NCBI GenBank assembly: GCA_965262235.1
Contig: OZ253504.1
Location: 2,480,001-2,544,000, forward strand
DNA: 64,000 nucleotides
Direction: 5' to 3'
DNA from: CATQGW01 sp965262235
Lineage (GTDB): Bacteria; Chloroflexota; Dehalococcoidia; Bin125
Within the stretch, counting starts at the first letter, position 1; each line of letters opens with the position of its first letter. This document shows positions 8,387 through 17,491 of the stretch, in pieces. The notes beneath the pieces were generated by a model that saw only the letters and a program-made list of their open reading frames with translations, was not told where the DNA came from and did not search any database. A program made the position numbers and the translations under genes.

Positions 8387-9603
8387 CTATGCGGCGGCGG
8401 CCAACTGGAACCAGAGCTTGTTACGCGCCCGACCGAGATAGCGCAGCTTGGCGCCTCCGCCGATTGTCTTGATCCAGCCGAAGACTTCCTCGACCCGCTT
8501 GCGCCGGCGTTGACTCTGGTGGTAGCCCGCATGCCGCGTCGTGCGCCGGTCGATGGCGCTGCGCCGGCCGCGGTCGTTCTGAGTAACGCGCGGGGTCACG
8601 CCCAAGGCCCGCGCCTTCCAGACGAAGTCGCGCGTGTCATGGGCGCGGTCGGCGCCGAGCGTGGCCGGCCCGCAGACGCTGCGCTCCAGCATCTCGAGCG
8701 CCGCTGCGCGCTCGGCCCGCCCGTCGGCCTCGGTCAGTTCGACGTCGACCACCAGGCCGTGCCGGTTCTCGGTCAGCACGTGGCCCAGGTAGCAGAGCTG
8801 CGCGCCCTGCTGCTTGCCCTTGCGGAGACCTGCGCGTAAGTCCCACTGCTCCGACCTTCCCTGCCGGTGGCGGTGTCACGAAGTGACGGTGGGGAGCTTC
8901 CCCTATCGGGTGAGGGCGCGCCCGGAGCCCCCCTCTGCCTGCGGCATCTCCCCCCCGCTCCGCGGGGGGAGAGGGGAAATGGAGATTACGCGCAGGTCTC
9001 CTTGCGGTAGAGCCGCGCCTCCGGATCGGTGGTCGAGACATGGGTTTCACGGCTGCGGCGCTCACCCTGGAAGTCCGCATCACGGTTGCGACCACCGCGG
9101 CGCGGCCCTTGGTCGTCGCGCGGACGGTAACTCTTGTGCGAGGCCCAGGCCTCCAGCAGCGTGCCGTCGACCGTGAAGTGGTCGGCTGAGAGCAGCCGCC
9201 GACGGCGCGCCTCGCGCACCACTTCCTTGAGCAGCAGCCGCGCCGCGTCCGCTTCCAGCAGCCGTTCGCGATTCTTCGTGAACGTCGTCGGATGGAACGG
9301 CTCGTCCTCGACATTGAGGTCGAGGAACCACTTGAAGAGGATGTTGTAGCGCAACTGCTCACAGAACTGGCGCTCCGAGCGGATCGTATAGCAGGCCATC
9401 AAGAGGCTCGCCTTGAGCAGGTGCTCGGGCGGGATCGAGGGCCGCCCGCCGGCCGCGTAGACCTGGTTGAAGAGCGGCGACATGCGCCCCAACGCCGAGT
9501 CGACCAACGGCTTGATCCGCCGCAGCGGATGGTCCCTGGGAACGAATCGAACCGGCGTCAAGCCCAACAGCAACGTCGCCTGCCGCTCAGACTCACCACG
9601 CAT
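8387..9603 (-). pseudogene. IS5-family transposase, split by MITE insertion
   Basis: The N-terminal piece (9603 down to about 9000) carries the DUF772-like segment and the DDE motif strand HFTVDGTLLEAWASH. The C-terminal piece (about 8823 down to 8387) starts at GKQQGAQLCYLGHVLTENR and includes the rest of the DDE domain with ADRAHDTRDF and RKRVEEVFGWIK (the catalytic Glu). Removing the MITE and one 8-bp target copy restores YRKGKQQG across the junction. The reading frame on each side is otherwise clean, so the MITE arrived recently compared with the decay of other genes here. The ATG at 9603 has GAGGGAGG as ribosome binding site. Confidence 0.9.
8826..8999. mobile_element. MITE copy 1 (174 bp) inside IS5 transposase
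   Basis: Terminal inverted repeats AGACCTGCGCGTAA and TTACGCGCAGGTCT bound a 174-bp sequence rich in GC palindromes, including GTCACGAAGTGAC. It is flanked by the direct repeat CCTTGCGG (8818-8825 and 9000-9007), an 8-bp target duplication. No coding capacity. Other copies are at 19175, 22739 and 57305. Confidence 0.93.
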
Positions 9604-9678
9604 CGCAGCCTCCCTCAGCTACAACGACACTTGCACCGCCATGACCTCATACGCCATTTTTCAGCAGCCTGCCAGGAC

Positions 9679-10356
9679 TAGCCGGCTCTTTCCAAGACCG
9701 GTTCTGCCGTAGATTCGCAGTGGCTTGTTGGGGGATGATTGAGCCAGCTGAGTGCGAATCGCATCCCGAAGTGCTGTGCTTGCCGGAGACCAACAGTACT
9801 CGACTTCGTGCATCTCGTGCTCCCTCAGGAACTGGCGCACGTTGTAGAAATGCAGGGGAGACCTGCTAAGGAGATGCCATACTGCCGGGTACTTTGTTGC
9901 CCGTTTCGCCGCCTGACTCGCCGATCGCAGCGTGAACGAAACGTTTGGGTTGATTGCATCCAGGTCAGTTCGCAGGCTTTCACTCTGGGTCGCGTATTGC
10001 AGGTCGTTGACTTGGCGACCAAGTACCATGACGTGGGTCTTGCCTTCCTAAACAGCCTTTTTCACACGTTGCTTCTGCAGTTCCGCCTTGTAGTCCGGCC
10101 AATTGCTCTTCCCCGCTTTGGCTTGCAAGATCGAGGAGCCGGCGGGCAAGAACTCGCTTCGACCAAACGCGGCGGCATGAATCCGAGCATCAATCCCGCC
10201 ATCTTTGTCATTGCTTCGATCCGATGCCACAAGCACATCTACCGACAGTCCTTCCTGAGAAACCTCGATCTCCACGAGTCGATTCACCAGTTTCTGAAGC
10301 TGGCCCGCATCCAGGCGCTCGACTTCCTCAGGCGTAACTTCAGATGGATCACCCAT
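9679..10356 (-). pseudogene. PD-(D/E)XK-NTPase defence protein, 5' remnant
   Basis: The likely start is the ATG at 10356 (MGDPSEVTPEEVER). The first part holds a restriction-endonuclease-like core: DKDGGIDARI followed by SSILQAKAGK, which fits the D...QxK signature of Mrr-like nucleases. An in-frame TAG at 10048-10050 interrupts it, but the same frame continues coherently (EGKTHVMVLGRQVND...) to a P-loop, RIYGRTGLGKSRLVLA, at 9685-9730. There the IS5 element cuts it off, so the rest of the NTPase and any sensor domain are missing. N-terminal nuclease plus NTPase is the layout of Avs/STAND-type and related defence proteins; without the C-terminal part the exact family cannot be named. Confidence 0.7.
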
Positions 10357-10749
10357 GTCGGCCCTCGCGCCCTTCGCTCGTTCAGAGTTTACCTGCGCGG
10401 ATAAGCGCGGGACCACGGCTCAGGCCAGGTGTTGGACGATGCTGTGCTCGCGCTCACGGAGCCGATTCAACTCAGAGGCGTGCTGCAACCAGTGGTGCGA
10501 GGAGCAGTCGAAGTCGTGCGCACGCCAGCTTGTGACTCCAAGGACCATCCAAGTCGCATCGCCGACTCTTCGCGATTCTCGACAAGCCGCCGTCGCTCGC
10601 AGTTGTCGAGTCCGCCGTGGCCGTTGATGGTCTCCGGGGCACTGAGAGGAGGTAAATGACGATGCCGTCGGAACCACGTCGGCGCGGCGGCTGCGACTCA
10701 TTGGGGATCGCCCGGGGCCGCTGGCATCACTTGCTGGAGGGACGGATCG
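10357..10749. other. No gene recognised
   Basis: About 390 bp. Several overlapping open frames exist on both strands, but none has a recognisable domain or consistent ribosome binding site. The promoter of the minus-strand NTPase remnant should lie at its left edge and that of the small gene at 10750 at its right edge. Confidence 0.4.
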
Positions 10750-10893
10750 ATGGCAATCGAGGTTGATGGTTTCGGTCAGGCAGTTGCTCGGAGCCTCGAC
10801 CTCGAATCGGTCGACCCGCTGGCGTTGGAGGCCGTGTTGACCGATTCAGCAGAGAGGCTGGACTTGGAATACGCGCGACCCTCTGCCGAATGA
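10750..10893 (+). CDS. Small acidic hypothetical protein (47 aa)
   Basis: A 47-residue open frame starting MAIEVDGFGQAVARSLDLE and ending at TGA 10891-10893. A strong GGAGGG ribosome binding site stands about 7 bases before the ATG, which is the main reason to believe it. It is acidic with two predicted helices. It lies 21 bp upstream of the Crp-like remnant and could be its operon partner or a small antirepressor; the family is unknown to me. Confidence 0.45.
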   Translation: MAIEVDGFGQAVARSLDLESVDPLALEAVLTDSAERLDLEYARPSAE

Positions 10894-10914
10894 CCGCTTA
10901 TCCGCTCAGGTTCA

Positions 10915-11510
10915 GTGTTCACGCATCTGGCTTTCGTTCAATCTGGCGCCATCGCTCCGAGGCAATCGCCCCACTCAGAACTCGCGGCTCCGTTTCTGAT
11001 CGGTGTGCACGAGTTCCTGATGGATGCCGAGCGCTGGGTCGGCAGCTACTCGGCGATCACTGAGTCGGTCGTTGTCCGCATCCCCAAGAGCACGATGGCG
11101 CTCGTGGTGGGGCGGCTTCCTTCGGTGCGTGAGCGGATGCATGAGCTGGTGATGCGGCGCTTGGCTCGCGTCCATTGGATTTCGCCGGCGACGAGTGGCG
11201 CACCGGGTCCCGCGTGGCCGCGGCGCTGGTCTCACGTCTGGCCCTGGAAGACCTGGACTTCGGCGCTGATCGCCGGGTTGTGGTGCGCCAGAAGGACATC
11301 GCGCGTCTGACGACGATGTCGCGGTCGGCGGTCGCGGCCGGACTGGCGGAACTGGCCGAGGCGAACGTGATCCGCTGGGCCGCAAGACCGGGAGCGCGGT
11401 TCGCGGGCGAGGTGCTGGCGCCGGATGTGGACCTTCTCAACGAGCACGCGTTCCAGGATGTGTGGGAACGGGAGATTCAGCCGTTTCTCACTGCGGGCGA
11501 AGAGGATTGA
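10915..11510 (+). pseudogene. Crp/Fnr-type regulator, frameshifted
   Basis: The first part (from a GTG at 10915) reads as the end of a cyclic-nucleotide-binding-like sensor: GVHEFLMDAERWVGSYSAIT followed by a SVVVRIPKSTMALVV strand and a long dimerisation helix ending MRRLARVHW. The frame then shifts near 11170, and the next frame (from 11175) gives the winged-helix part with VVVRQKDIARLTTMSRSAVA, a typical Crp recognition helix. One indel near 11170-11180 would restore a single protein. The N-terminal beta-roll also looks short, so the gene may be truncated upstream as well. Confidence 0.65.
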
Positions 11511-11926
11511 CGCAGCGCTCGACCCGTAATCCAGGTGCGAGTTGCCGCAATCTTAGGCAATCGGCGCGCTCCCAGGCCCGTGAAGGGCGGTGCGCCATCT
11601 CCTTGATCGTCAAACTCCCGACCTGCGCTGTCGCCCGAATCTGGCGCCTGGACGCGGGTGCTTCCAGTCCAGATCCCACTGCAGGTGGTCGCCTGAACGA
11701 GCCCGCGCCAAGCCTCGGTCATCCAGCCGCACGCATCAGTGATGCATTGATCACCACCTCTGATTTGCATGTGGGCACGCATTGACGAATATCGGCCGTC
11801 TTCGAAAACTTTGGCCGGAAGAGAACGTGGGTACTATGTCGGGAGCGTGTGGCATGACCGCGATGCTCGGCCATCAACCACGAATCCCCGCTCGTTCGAG
11901 AGACGGATGTGATGCGTTTGTAGGAG
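11511..11926. other. No gene recognised
   Basis: About 415 bp without a convincing frame or RNA signal. It presumably carries the promoter for the small HTH operon that starts at 11927. Confidence 0.4.
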
Positions 11927-12097
11927 ATGACCGAGGAAGAGACGAGGATTCCGCGGACCGGGTTGTGGATGCTGGCGCGGATGATCGCGCGGCATCAGCC
12001 GGCCGTGAAGGCCGCGGAATCCGCGGAAGCGAACCGCAAATCTGAGGAAGCACAGGTCGGCGCGGAGGTCGCCCGCGGGAGTGGAGACCAGCAATGA
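11927..12097 (+). CDS. Small hypothetical protein coupled to HTH gene
   Basis: A 56-residue frame beginning MTEEETRIPRTGLWMLARM, highly charged with an Ala/Glu-rich helical tail. Its stop overlaps the next gene's start as ATGA (12094-12097), which supports real translation and operon membership. The GGAG motif is unusually close to the ATG (2 bases), so the start is uncertain. The function is unknown; position suggests a regulator or cargo protein of the mobile element. Confidence 0.5.
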   Translation: MTEEETRIPRTGLWMLARMIARHQPAVKAAESAEANRKSEEAQVGAEVARGSGDQQ

Positions 12098-12384
12098 AGC
12101 GACGGGACCGATCGCGACACTTCGACTTCAGTGGATGCGAGGCGCAGCTGCCGGCCAACTGTGAGGAGCGTGTGACCGCGATCAAACAATGCAGCGGCCT
12201 GACCGGGGAGGGGATGGCCGAGGCCCTGGGCGTCGACAGCCGGCAACTGCTCCGCTGGCGGCGCGGCGCCACGCCGAGCGGTGGGGCGATGCTCTCGCTC
12301 GCCAGGTTCGCCGTCCAGGCTCCGGACGGCCTGAGCGATCTGCTGGGCGAGCAGCTGACCCTCACCGACGAAGCGGAGGGATAG
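12094..12384 (+). CDS. Helix-turn-helix DNA-binding protein (96 aa)
   Basis: A small protein with one HTH: residues about 28-60 read GLTGEGMAEALGVDSRQLL followed by RWRRG, which is a canonical XRE-like arrangement with the recognition helix DSRQLLRWRR. GTGGAG lies 8 bases before the ATG. Start overlaps the preceding small gene. Together with the similar protein at 12406 it is probably a control or maintenance regulator of the integrated element, whose transfer genes lie on the opposite strand just downstream. Confidence 0.75.
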   Translation: MKRRDRSRHFDFSGCEAQLPANCEERVTAIKQCSGLTGEGMAEALGVDSRQLLRWRRGATPSGGAMLSLARFAVQAPDGLSDLLGEQLTLTDEAEG

Positions 12385-12405
12385 GCGGCGGCCGGCCGTG
12401 AGCGA

Positions 12406-12816
12406 TTGACGTTCGCGTCTGGGCAGTGCGAGTTTCCCGACGACTTCCCGCAGCGCCTGCAGCGCTTGCGGGATGCGTCGGGTCTCAGCCGGCGCGGGTT
12501 GGCGCGGGCCTTGGGCGTCCACGTGCGCTCGCTCTACCGCTGGCTGGCTGGCGGCAGGCCCGATGCGGCGCACCTGCTGGCGATGCTGGAGTTCGCGACG
12601 GACCGGGAGTTGTTGCATTGCCTGTTGGAGGGAACGAGCGAGGGCGAGGATGACGGTCGCCACGCGGTGCTGTTCGATGCGGAGGTGTGGAAGGGTCCTG
12701 GGGGGCGAGCCAGCGGTGGACGCTGGGAGGATCACAGGACACGGCCGATCCGCCCTCGTCTCCTGACTAACCGGCGTCAATCAGAACGGGGCGAGCGGCG
12801 AGCGCCGTTCGACTGA
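12406..12816 (+). CDS. Second HTH protein (136 aa), related to the first
   Basis: Residues about 19-50 contain RDASGLSRRGLARALGV followed by HVRSLYRWLAGG, the same type of HTH as the protein at 12094, and the two look like diverged copies. The start is a TTG at 12406 without a clear ribosome binding site, so it may begin elsewhere or be read by coupling from upstream. The last 45 residues are Arg/Gly-rich and may be out of frame compared with the ancestral protein. It ends 36 bp inside the 3' end of the convergent replication-relaxation gene. Confidence 0.55.
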   Translation: MTFASGQCEFPDDFPQRLQRLRDASGLSRRGLARALGVHVRSLYRWLAGGRPDAAHLLAMLEFATDRELLHCLLEGTSEGEDDGRHAVLFDAEVWKGPGGRASGGRWEDHRTRPIRPRLLTNRRQSERGERRAPFD

Positions 12817-13662
12817 GCGACAGGCTTCGCCCAATGGTCCTTGCTGTTCCAGGGTCAGCCGGTCCGAGACGAGCAACGGGGCTGGGACTTCGGCGCGAGC
12901 CATTGCGCGTTCAGCGACGCGGAGGAAGTGCGTCGCGGCCAGTTCGTCCTCGAACACAACCAGGACATTGGGAATGATGCCGTGGTCCTCGATCGGGCAG
13001 CGCGCGGCGTAGCAGCGCAGGTAGGGCGCGAGCCGGGCCGCCATTGTGGCTGGCCGGCCGGCGCGGCGCTCCCACTCAAGGAGACCGGCCCGGTCGCCCT
13101 CGGCAGTGCGCAGCAGCGCATCGGCGTCCGGGTGGATCGAGCGCATCCGCTCCTCGTAGCGGAAGTACCGCGAAGCTCGGTGCGGCGGGTCGAGCTGGAC
13201 CACTTGCATCAAGCCATCCCGCGCCTGCGCGGCCAGCAGCGCGCCCCACCAGTGCACCGATTCCGTGTGCTCGAGGCTGCGCAGGAGTTGGCGCAAGCGG
13301 ATCCCGCTGATCTCGCGCCAGCTGGCCGGCTCGGGAGAGTTGCGCGGCTGAGCGCTCCAGCGTTTGCGCGCCATCCCGACCGAGGTGCGATCGCGGCGGG
13401 CGATGCAGGCGAGGCCGCGATCGGAGAGCGAGAGCCGAGAGTGTCCCGCTCGGATGACGCGGGTCATCAGTCCCAGTTCGTCGAGGCGGCGGAGCAACCG
13501 CGAGAGCCGGCGCTTGCCGACGCCCAGCAGACCCGCGAGATGCAGCGGTCTGATCCAGCGCCAGTCGGCGAGGAGATCCAGCGTCCGCTTCTCGGCCGTC
13601 GTCAGCGCGGACGGCAGCAGCCAGGGGTGATCTCGAGGATCTGCAGCGAGCGGCGCGGGCAT
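12781..13662 (-). CDS. Replication-relaxation family protein
   Basis: A 293-residue protein that matches the replication-relaxation family found in integrative elements and actinobacterial/Chloroflexota plasmids. Near the N-terminus is a winged helix: TLDLLADWRWIRPLHLAGLL, then KRRLSRLLRRLDELGLMTRV. The C-terminal half has the IIPNVLVVFEDE and SDRLTLEQQGPLG motifs. In known systems this protein is thought to help start replication or nicking at the transfer origin. It lies directly downstream of the TraD-like gene on the same strand. The ATG at 13662 is in a frame that stays open further upstream, so the true start is uncertain. Confidence 0.72.
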   Translation of the reverse strand: MPAPLAADPRDHPWLLPSALTTAEKRTLDLLADWRWIRPLHLAGLLGVGKRRLSRLLRRLDELGLMTRVIRAGHSRLSLSDRGLACIARRDRTSVGMARKRWSAQPRNSPEPASWREISGIRLRQLLRSLEHTESVHWWGALLAAQARDGLMQVVQLDPPHRASRYFRYEERMRSIHPDADALLRTAEGDRAGLLEWERRAGRPATMAARLAPYLRCYAARCPIEDHGIIPNVLVVFEDELAATHFLRVAERAMARAEVPAPLLVSDRLTLEQQGPLGEACRSVERRSPLAPF

Positions 13663-13787
13663 GGCGAACCGCGCCAGCGGACGTTCGAGGTGACGGCTGG
13701 AGACGGGGAAGGCGAATGAGGGCGCTTCCCGCAGCGTGAGCCGGGCGGCTCCCGACGGTGCGCGCCAGATGCTGGCGTCCGACCCGC

Positions 13788-15625
13788 TCAGCTCGACATC
13801 GCGCTCGAGCGCGAGGGACGTGATTGCGGGCGGAGCTGAGACGAGGCTGTGCGCCTGCGGTTGCGGGAGTTGGGTATGACGCGGGTTGCGCTCGGCTGAG
13901 GCGTTGGCGGCCTCGTTGCCTCACGCAGCGACTCCACCTGGCCGCGGAACTCAGCGACGCCCCGCTGTCGCTCAGCCTGCTGCGCCTCCAGCTCCCGCAG
14001 GGGCGTTACGTCGGCGGACGCAGCTTTGCGGATGCGGGCAGCTCGCAGCGGGTCGCCGGGCTCGGGCTTGCGCACCGTCATCGAGAACACGGGCATCCGC
14101 TCCGTGCCGAGCGTGGCGCGGAGATAGCAATGATGGACCGGCTGCGAGACGATGTCTTCTTCCGTGATCCGCTCGCGGCGCAACTCCCAGACGTGCTCGC
14201 GTGCGTCGGCGCCCGAGACCTGGAAGACGCAGAGGCAGCCGACATTGGCGAGCAGCGTGTGGCGCATGGTCGGCGAGATGTCGTCGAGCTTGCGCAGGCT
14301 CTGGGTGGCGAGCACGAACGAGGCGCCGTGCTTGCCCAGCTCGGAGAGCATCGACTCGAACGCGACACCCGGAGTGGTCTGCGTCTCGTCGACCACGACC
14401 AGCGCCCCGCGCCGTTGGGCAAGAGGCAGGCGCTCCTGCTCGCGGATCACCGAGTCGACGAGGTTGAGCAGCGAGCCCCCGACCGACGCGCCCACCACTC
14501 CAGGAGATACGGATCGCTGACTCGGGTCAGTACTGTGTCCCGGAACTTGTCATCCGAGAGTAGGCGCAGGCCGTCCAGGATGGCGTGCTGCTCGTCCGGC
14601 TCGGTCAACGGGTGGCTGTTGGCCTCGTGCAGGGTCTTGACGGTCTGTTCGAGGATCGACTGCATCCGCGGACCCCACGGCTCCCACAGCCCGCGCGCCA
14701 CGCTGACGACCGAGTCGGCGCTGCGGTCGCGGTCTGCGAACACCTGCGCGTCGAGCAGGTTGATCCGCGGCGCGCCGGACGGGTCGGCCAAGTCGATCAA
14801 ACGGACCTGTTCATCGAGGCAGTCCGGAGTCTCGTCCAAGATCGCGGCGACCAGGTCGGCGTGCGGGTCGACCACGACGACGGCGTCCGAATCGAGGCCC
14901 TCGGCCTTGTTGCGCAGCGTGTGCCCCACGATGTGCCGCATCAGGGTCGACTTGCCCATGCGCGTGCGGGCGACGTAGGGGTGATGGCGGCGCAGCAGGT
15001 CGTCGGGGAAGCGCACTCGCTGCGGGTCGGTTTCGGTCATCACCCCGACCGCCGCCCCGCCGGCCAGTTCGCCCACCGCGGGCGGCAGCGTGGGCGCCCC
15101 GGCGCGGGCCACGAGCGGCGACTCGTCCGCCGCGCCGGGCGGATGCCAGAGCGCTGCGACCTCGCGCACGCCCAGCACGCTGCGGCGTCCGAACAGTCCC
15201 GGACCCTGGGGATGCAGCGCGGGTGCTGCCGGAATGAGCGGCTGCAATCCGCCCGCCCGGAACCGGGCGCCGGCGGGATGGTCGTAGTGGCGGTATGCGG
15301 CGGCGAGTCCGTCCAGGACCTCGCGGGCGCGTCGCTCATGCGATCGGGCGGGCGGTACGACGACCAGTTCGAGCTCCGCCTCGAACGCGCCGCGCGAGGT
15401 TTTCGCCTCGATCAGTTGGGGATCGAAGCAGCGGGCGCTCGGACGCTTCCAGCGCCGCCAGGCCCAGCCGCCGCCGATCAGAGCGACCGCAGTGCCCGCG
15501 CAGAGCGCGGCTAGGTTCCAGACCTCCCCGGCCTCAAGCCAGCTGTAGCCCTGGGAGGCGGCGAACGCGGCAAGGCCGAGCAGGGTGCGCTGGCCGGTGC
15601 GCGGCGGCGTGACCGCCAACAGCAC
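13788..15625 (-). pseudogene. VirD4/TraD-like conjugative ATPase, frameshifted
   Basis: Starting from the GTG at 15625, two transmembrane segments (about residues 10-55, ending GGGWAWRRWKRP) are followed by a large ATPase domain: HHPYVARTRMGKSTLMRHIV (P-loop), AVVVVDPHADLVAAIL, and DPSGAPRINLLDA. At about 14450-14500 the frame changes; the second frame (14498 down to 13788) supplies the rest, with ALVVVDETQTTPG (Walker B-like) and FVLATQSLRKLDDI. One indel joins them. This is the DNA-pumping or coupling ATPase of an integrative/conjugative element and would work with the adjacent VirB4-like protein. The last 60 residues are low complexity. Confidence 0.72.
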
Positions 15626-15651
15626 CGGTTCGGGGGTGGGCGGGCGCCGGA

Positions 15652-16330
15652 TCAGACTGAGGGGGTGGAGTCTCGCGTCGAGCCTCCTGCGCCTACCAGC
15701 TTTGCGTGTGCGCCGGGCCGCCACTCGATCAGTTCGGTCTCTTCGGGCGTGGCTTCGATCCGGATCGGAAACCGCTCGCCCTTGTCCAGCAGCAGACCGT
15801 CGCCTCGCGGACAGGAGACGAGCCAGCGCCTCGTTGCGCAGCAGGTCGTCGCCCTCGTCAGAGAGCAGGCGCCTGAGGCTGCCGGTCGCGAACGGGCGCA
15901 ACAGCTTGGCCAGACCCTCCGGGTCGTTCTCTTCCGGTAGCGCGTAGAAGTCGCGGAACCCGGTCCGCTGCGAGGGTCGCGCGTCGTAGCCGGCCAGCGC
16001 GTGGTCCAACGCGGCGCGGCGCTCGGCGCTGAGCCGCTCGCCGACCATCACCTCGATCAGCCGGCGCAGGCTGCCGATCCGCTGGAGCAGTTCCTCGGGG
16101 TCGGCGCGGTCGAGCACGTAGACGACGACGCCGCGGCAGAGCCCGCGCAGCACGCCCAGCTTGGTCGCGAACGACTTGCCCGAGCCGGAGCGGGCCAGCA
16201 CGGCCGTATCGGCGTTGAGGTGGGCGGCCCTCCCAGGGGTCGACGATCGGCGGGCAGGCGCGCATGTCGATCCCGTAGGGCGTGCCCGATCGGGTGTCGA
16301 GGTCGGGCGGCGAGAAGAGAAAGCAGCGGG
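15652..16330 (-). pseudogene. VirB4-like type IV secretion ATPase, remnant
   Basis: From about 16330 one frame gives a substrate-anchoring strand (FSPPDLDTRSGTPYGIDM); near 16200 it shifts to a frame with the P-loop LARSGSGKSFATKLGVLRG and the following VYVLDRADPEELLQRI. A further shift near 15810 gives the typical VirB4 C-terminus, LLDKGERFPIRIEATPEETE, ending at TGA 15652-15654. The central part with Walker B is not found, so there is probably an internal deletion too. The 5' end is cut by the gene at 16341. VirB4 powers mating-pair assembly, so this element can no longer transfer itself. Confidence 0.65.
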
Positions 16331-16340
16331 CGAACGCTGC

Positions 16341-17114
16341 TTACATCAGCAACCGTGTTGTCGCCCGGCGCTGATCATCCATCGGTACTGGAAAGAGATG
16401 CTCGTAAAGGAACCGACTCAACACAATCCCCCAAAGAACTACATCGGGTGGAAGTGCATCATAGCTCGTTCCTGACGAATACCTAAAGTAGCTGCTAACA
16501 TCTCCCATGCCTGCGAACTCCTTCAATTGGTCAATCGCCTCGGCGAGCCAACCCGAATGGAGATACTTCGCACTAGATCCAGGATCATGCCTCTCCAAAA
16601 GAAAGATATATGACTTGTGGTTGACCTGATCCGCCAACCACTCGAGCGTTTCCTTATCTTCCTGGGCGCCGCTTGCGGTAGAAGGATATTGGCCGCGAAT
16701 CACCTTGACCTCCGCTATCTTCTGCTCAAGCCCACGCGTAGACGCCGTATAGTTTCCAACAACGGTCTCCGATTCCGCGCACAGCTCTTCCTGCAATGAA
16801 CGTGGCAGTGTTCCGCACAACCTCACCATATCGTGTCCGTCCGGGCGCTGAGATACCCCATCTGTACGGTAGGCCGCGTGCGTGGCTATTGCCTTGATGC
16901 ACAATTCTACTTCGTGGATGACATGCGTCATTTTCGCTCTCGCTCTGTCCAAGCGGTTGTCCTGTGCTCGTTGCCACATCCTTTCGAGTTGCCTCGAATT
17001 GTGTAAGCCGACTGGATCCAATCGCATTGGAGCAGTCGCCTGTTGAAGGCGCATTGATAATGCTCCTTCCATACGATACCGTTGCCAGTATAGGTCCATT
17101 GGGGAGTGATCCAA
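16341..17114 (-). CDS. Hypothetical protein, AT-richer insert
   Basis: A 257-residue helical protein of unknown family with no signal peptide or membrane segment. It lacks visible catalytic motifs; an interesting patch is SLQEELCAESETVVGNYTAS followed by a basic helix. Base composition is clearly less GC-rich than the flanking conjugation genes, and its 3' end abuts the broken VirB4 gene, so it arrived as separate cargo. AT-rich single genes with this profile inside decayed elements are often defence or toxin-type, but nothing here proves that. Confidence 0.6.
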   Translation of the reverse strand: MDHSPMDLYWQRYRMEGALSMRLQQATAPMRLDPVGLHNSRQLERMWQRAQDNRLDRARAKMTHVIHEVELCIKAIATHAAYRTDGVSQRPDGHDMVRLCGTLPRSLQEELCAESETVVGNYTASTRGLEQKIAEVKVIRGQYPSTASGAQEDKETLEWLADQVNHKSYIFLLERHDPGSSAKYLHSGWLAEAIDQLKEFAGMGDVSSYFRYSSGTSYDALPPDVVLWGIVLSRFLYEHLFPVPMDDQRRATTRLLM

Positions 17115-17129
17115 CAGCTTGCCCGTCGT

Positions 17130-17327
17130 CTAGAAAATACTACCGAGCGCCCGGTAGTTTATCTGCTTGGCCGCAAGGGGCCCAACGGCCAGGAGGGGCT
17201 CCCGCAGTACATAGGTCTTTCCGCGCTTGGAAATGTGTCGAAACGAGAAGGGAAGTGCCGTGGTCAGAAAGTCGATCCAACCCTCGGTCTCGTCTACTTC
17301 AGGATATAGAACAGGAGCGTAGCTCAT
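17130..17327 (-). CDS. Small hypothetical protein (65 aa)
   Basis: Starts MSYAPVLYPEVDETEGWIDF with AGAGAG about 8 bases before the ATG, and ends 15 bp upstream of the 16341-17114 gene on the same strand, so the two could form an operon. It shares the lower GC content. A plus-strand frame (17106-17309) covers nearly the same bases, so only one of the two can be real; I prefer the minus-strand one for its ribosome binding site and spacing. Confidence 0.35.
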   Translation of the reverse strand: MSYAPVLYPEVDETEGWIDFLTTALPFSFRHISKRGKTYVLREPLLAVGPLAAKQINYRALGSIF

Positions 17328-17491
17328 TGATTAACTCTCTAGTGTCTCGGGATCCTTTTGACCTTCGCCTCAACGCAGCGGAGCGTATGCGATCCTAACT
17401 AAGGGATGTCCGATGTGGGCGAGGTCGGACCGAAATCAATCGGTCGGGCAAACTTCCTTGAGTCATCCGAGAACTTGAGGCCGGGCGGGCA

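Larger units (their letters stand above)
8238..9678 (-). mobile_element. IS5-family insertion sequence interrupted by a MITE
   Basis: Terminal inverted repeats of 22 bp with one mismatch lie at 8238-8259 (GTCCTGGCAGGCTGCTGAA...) and 9657-9678. Between them is one transposase gene on the minus strand that has been split by a 174-bp MITE. The left end begins at the base immediately after the TGA stop of the PLD-helicase; the right end cuts the NTPase gene at 9679. The flanking bases (CTGTGA and TAGCCG) show no target duplication, which suggests that a deletion next to the element joined the two defence genes' remains. Confidence 0.85.

Noticed and set aside
17106..17309. Plus-strand small protein with VVYLLGRKGPNGQEGLPQYI
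   Set aside because: Overlaps the better supported minus-strand small gene; no ribosome binding site. Kept as an alternative only.
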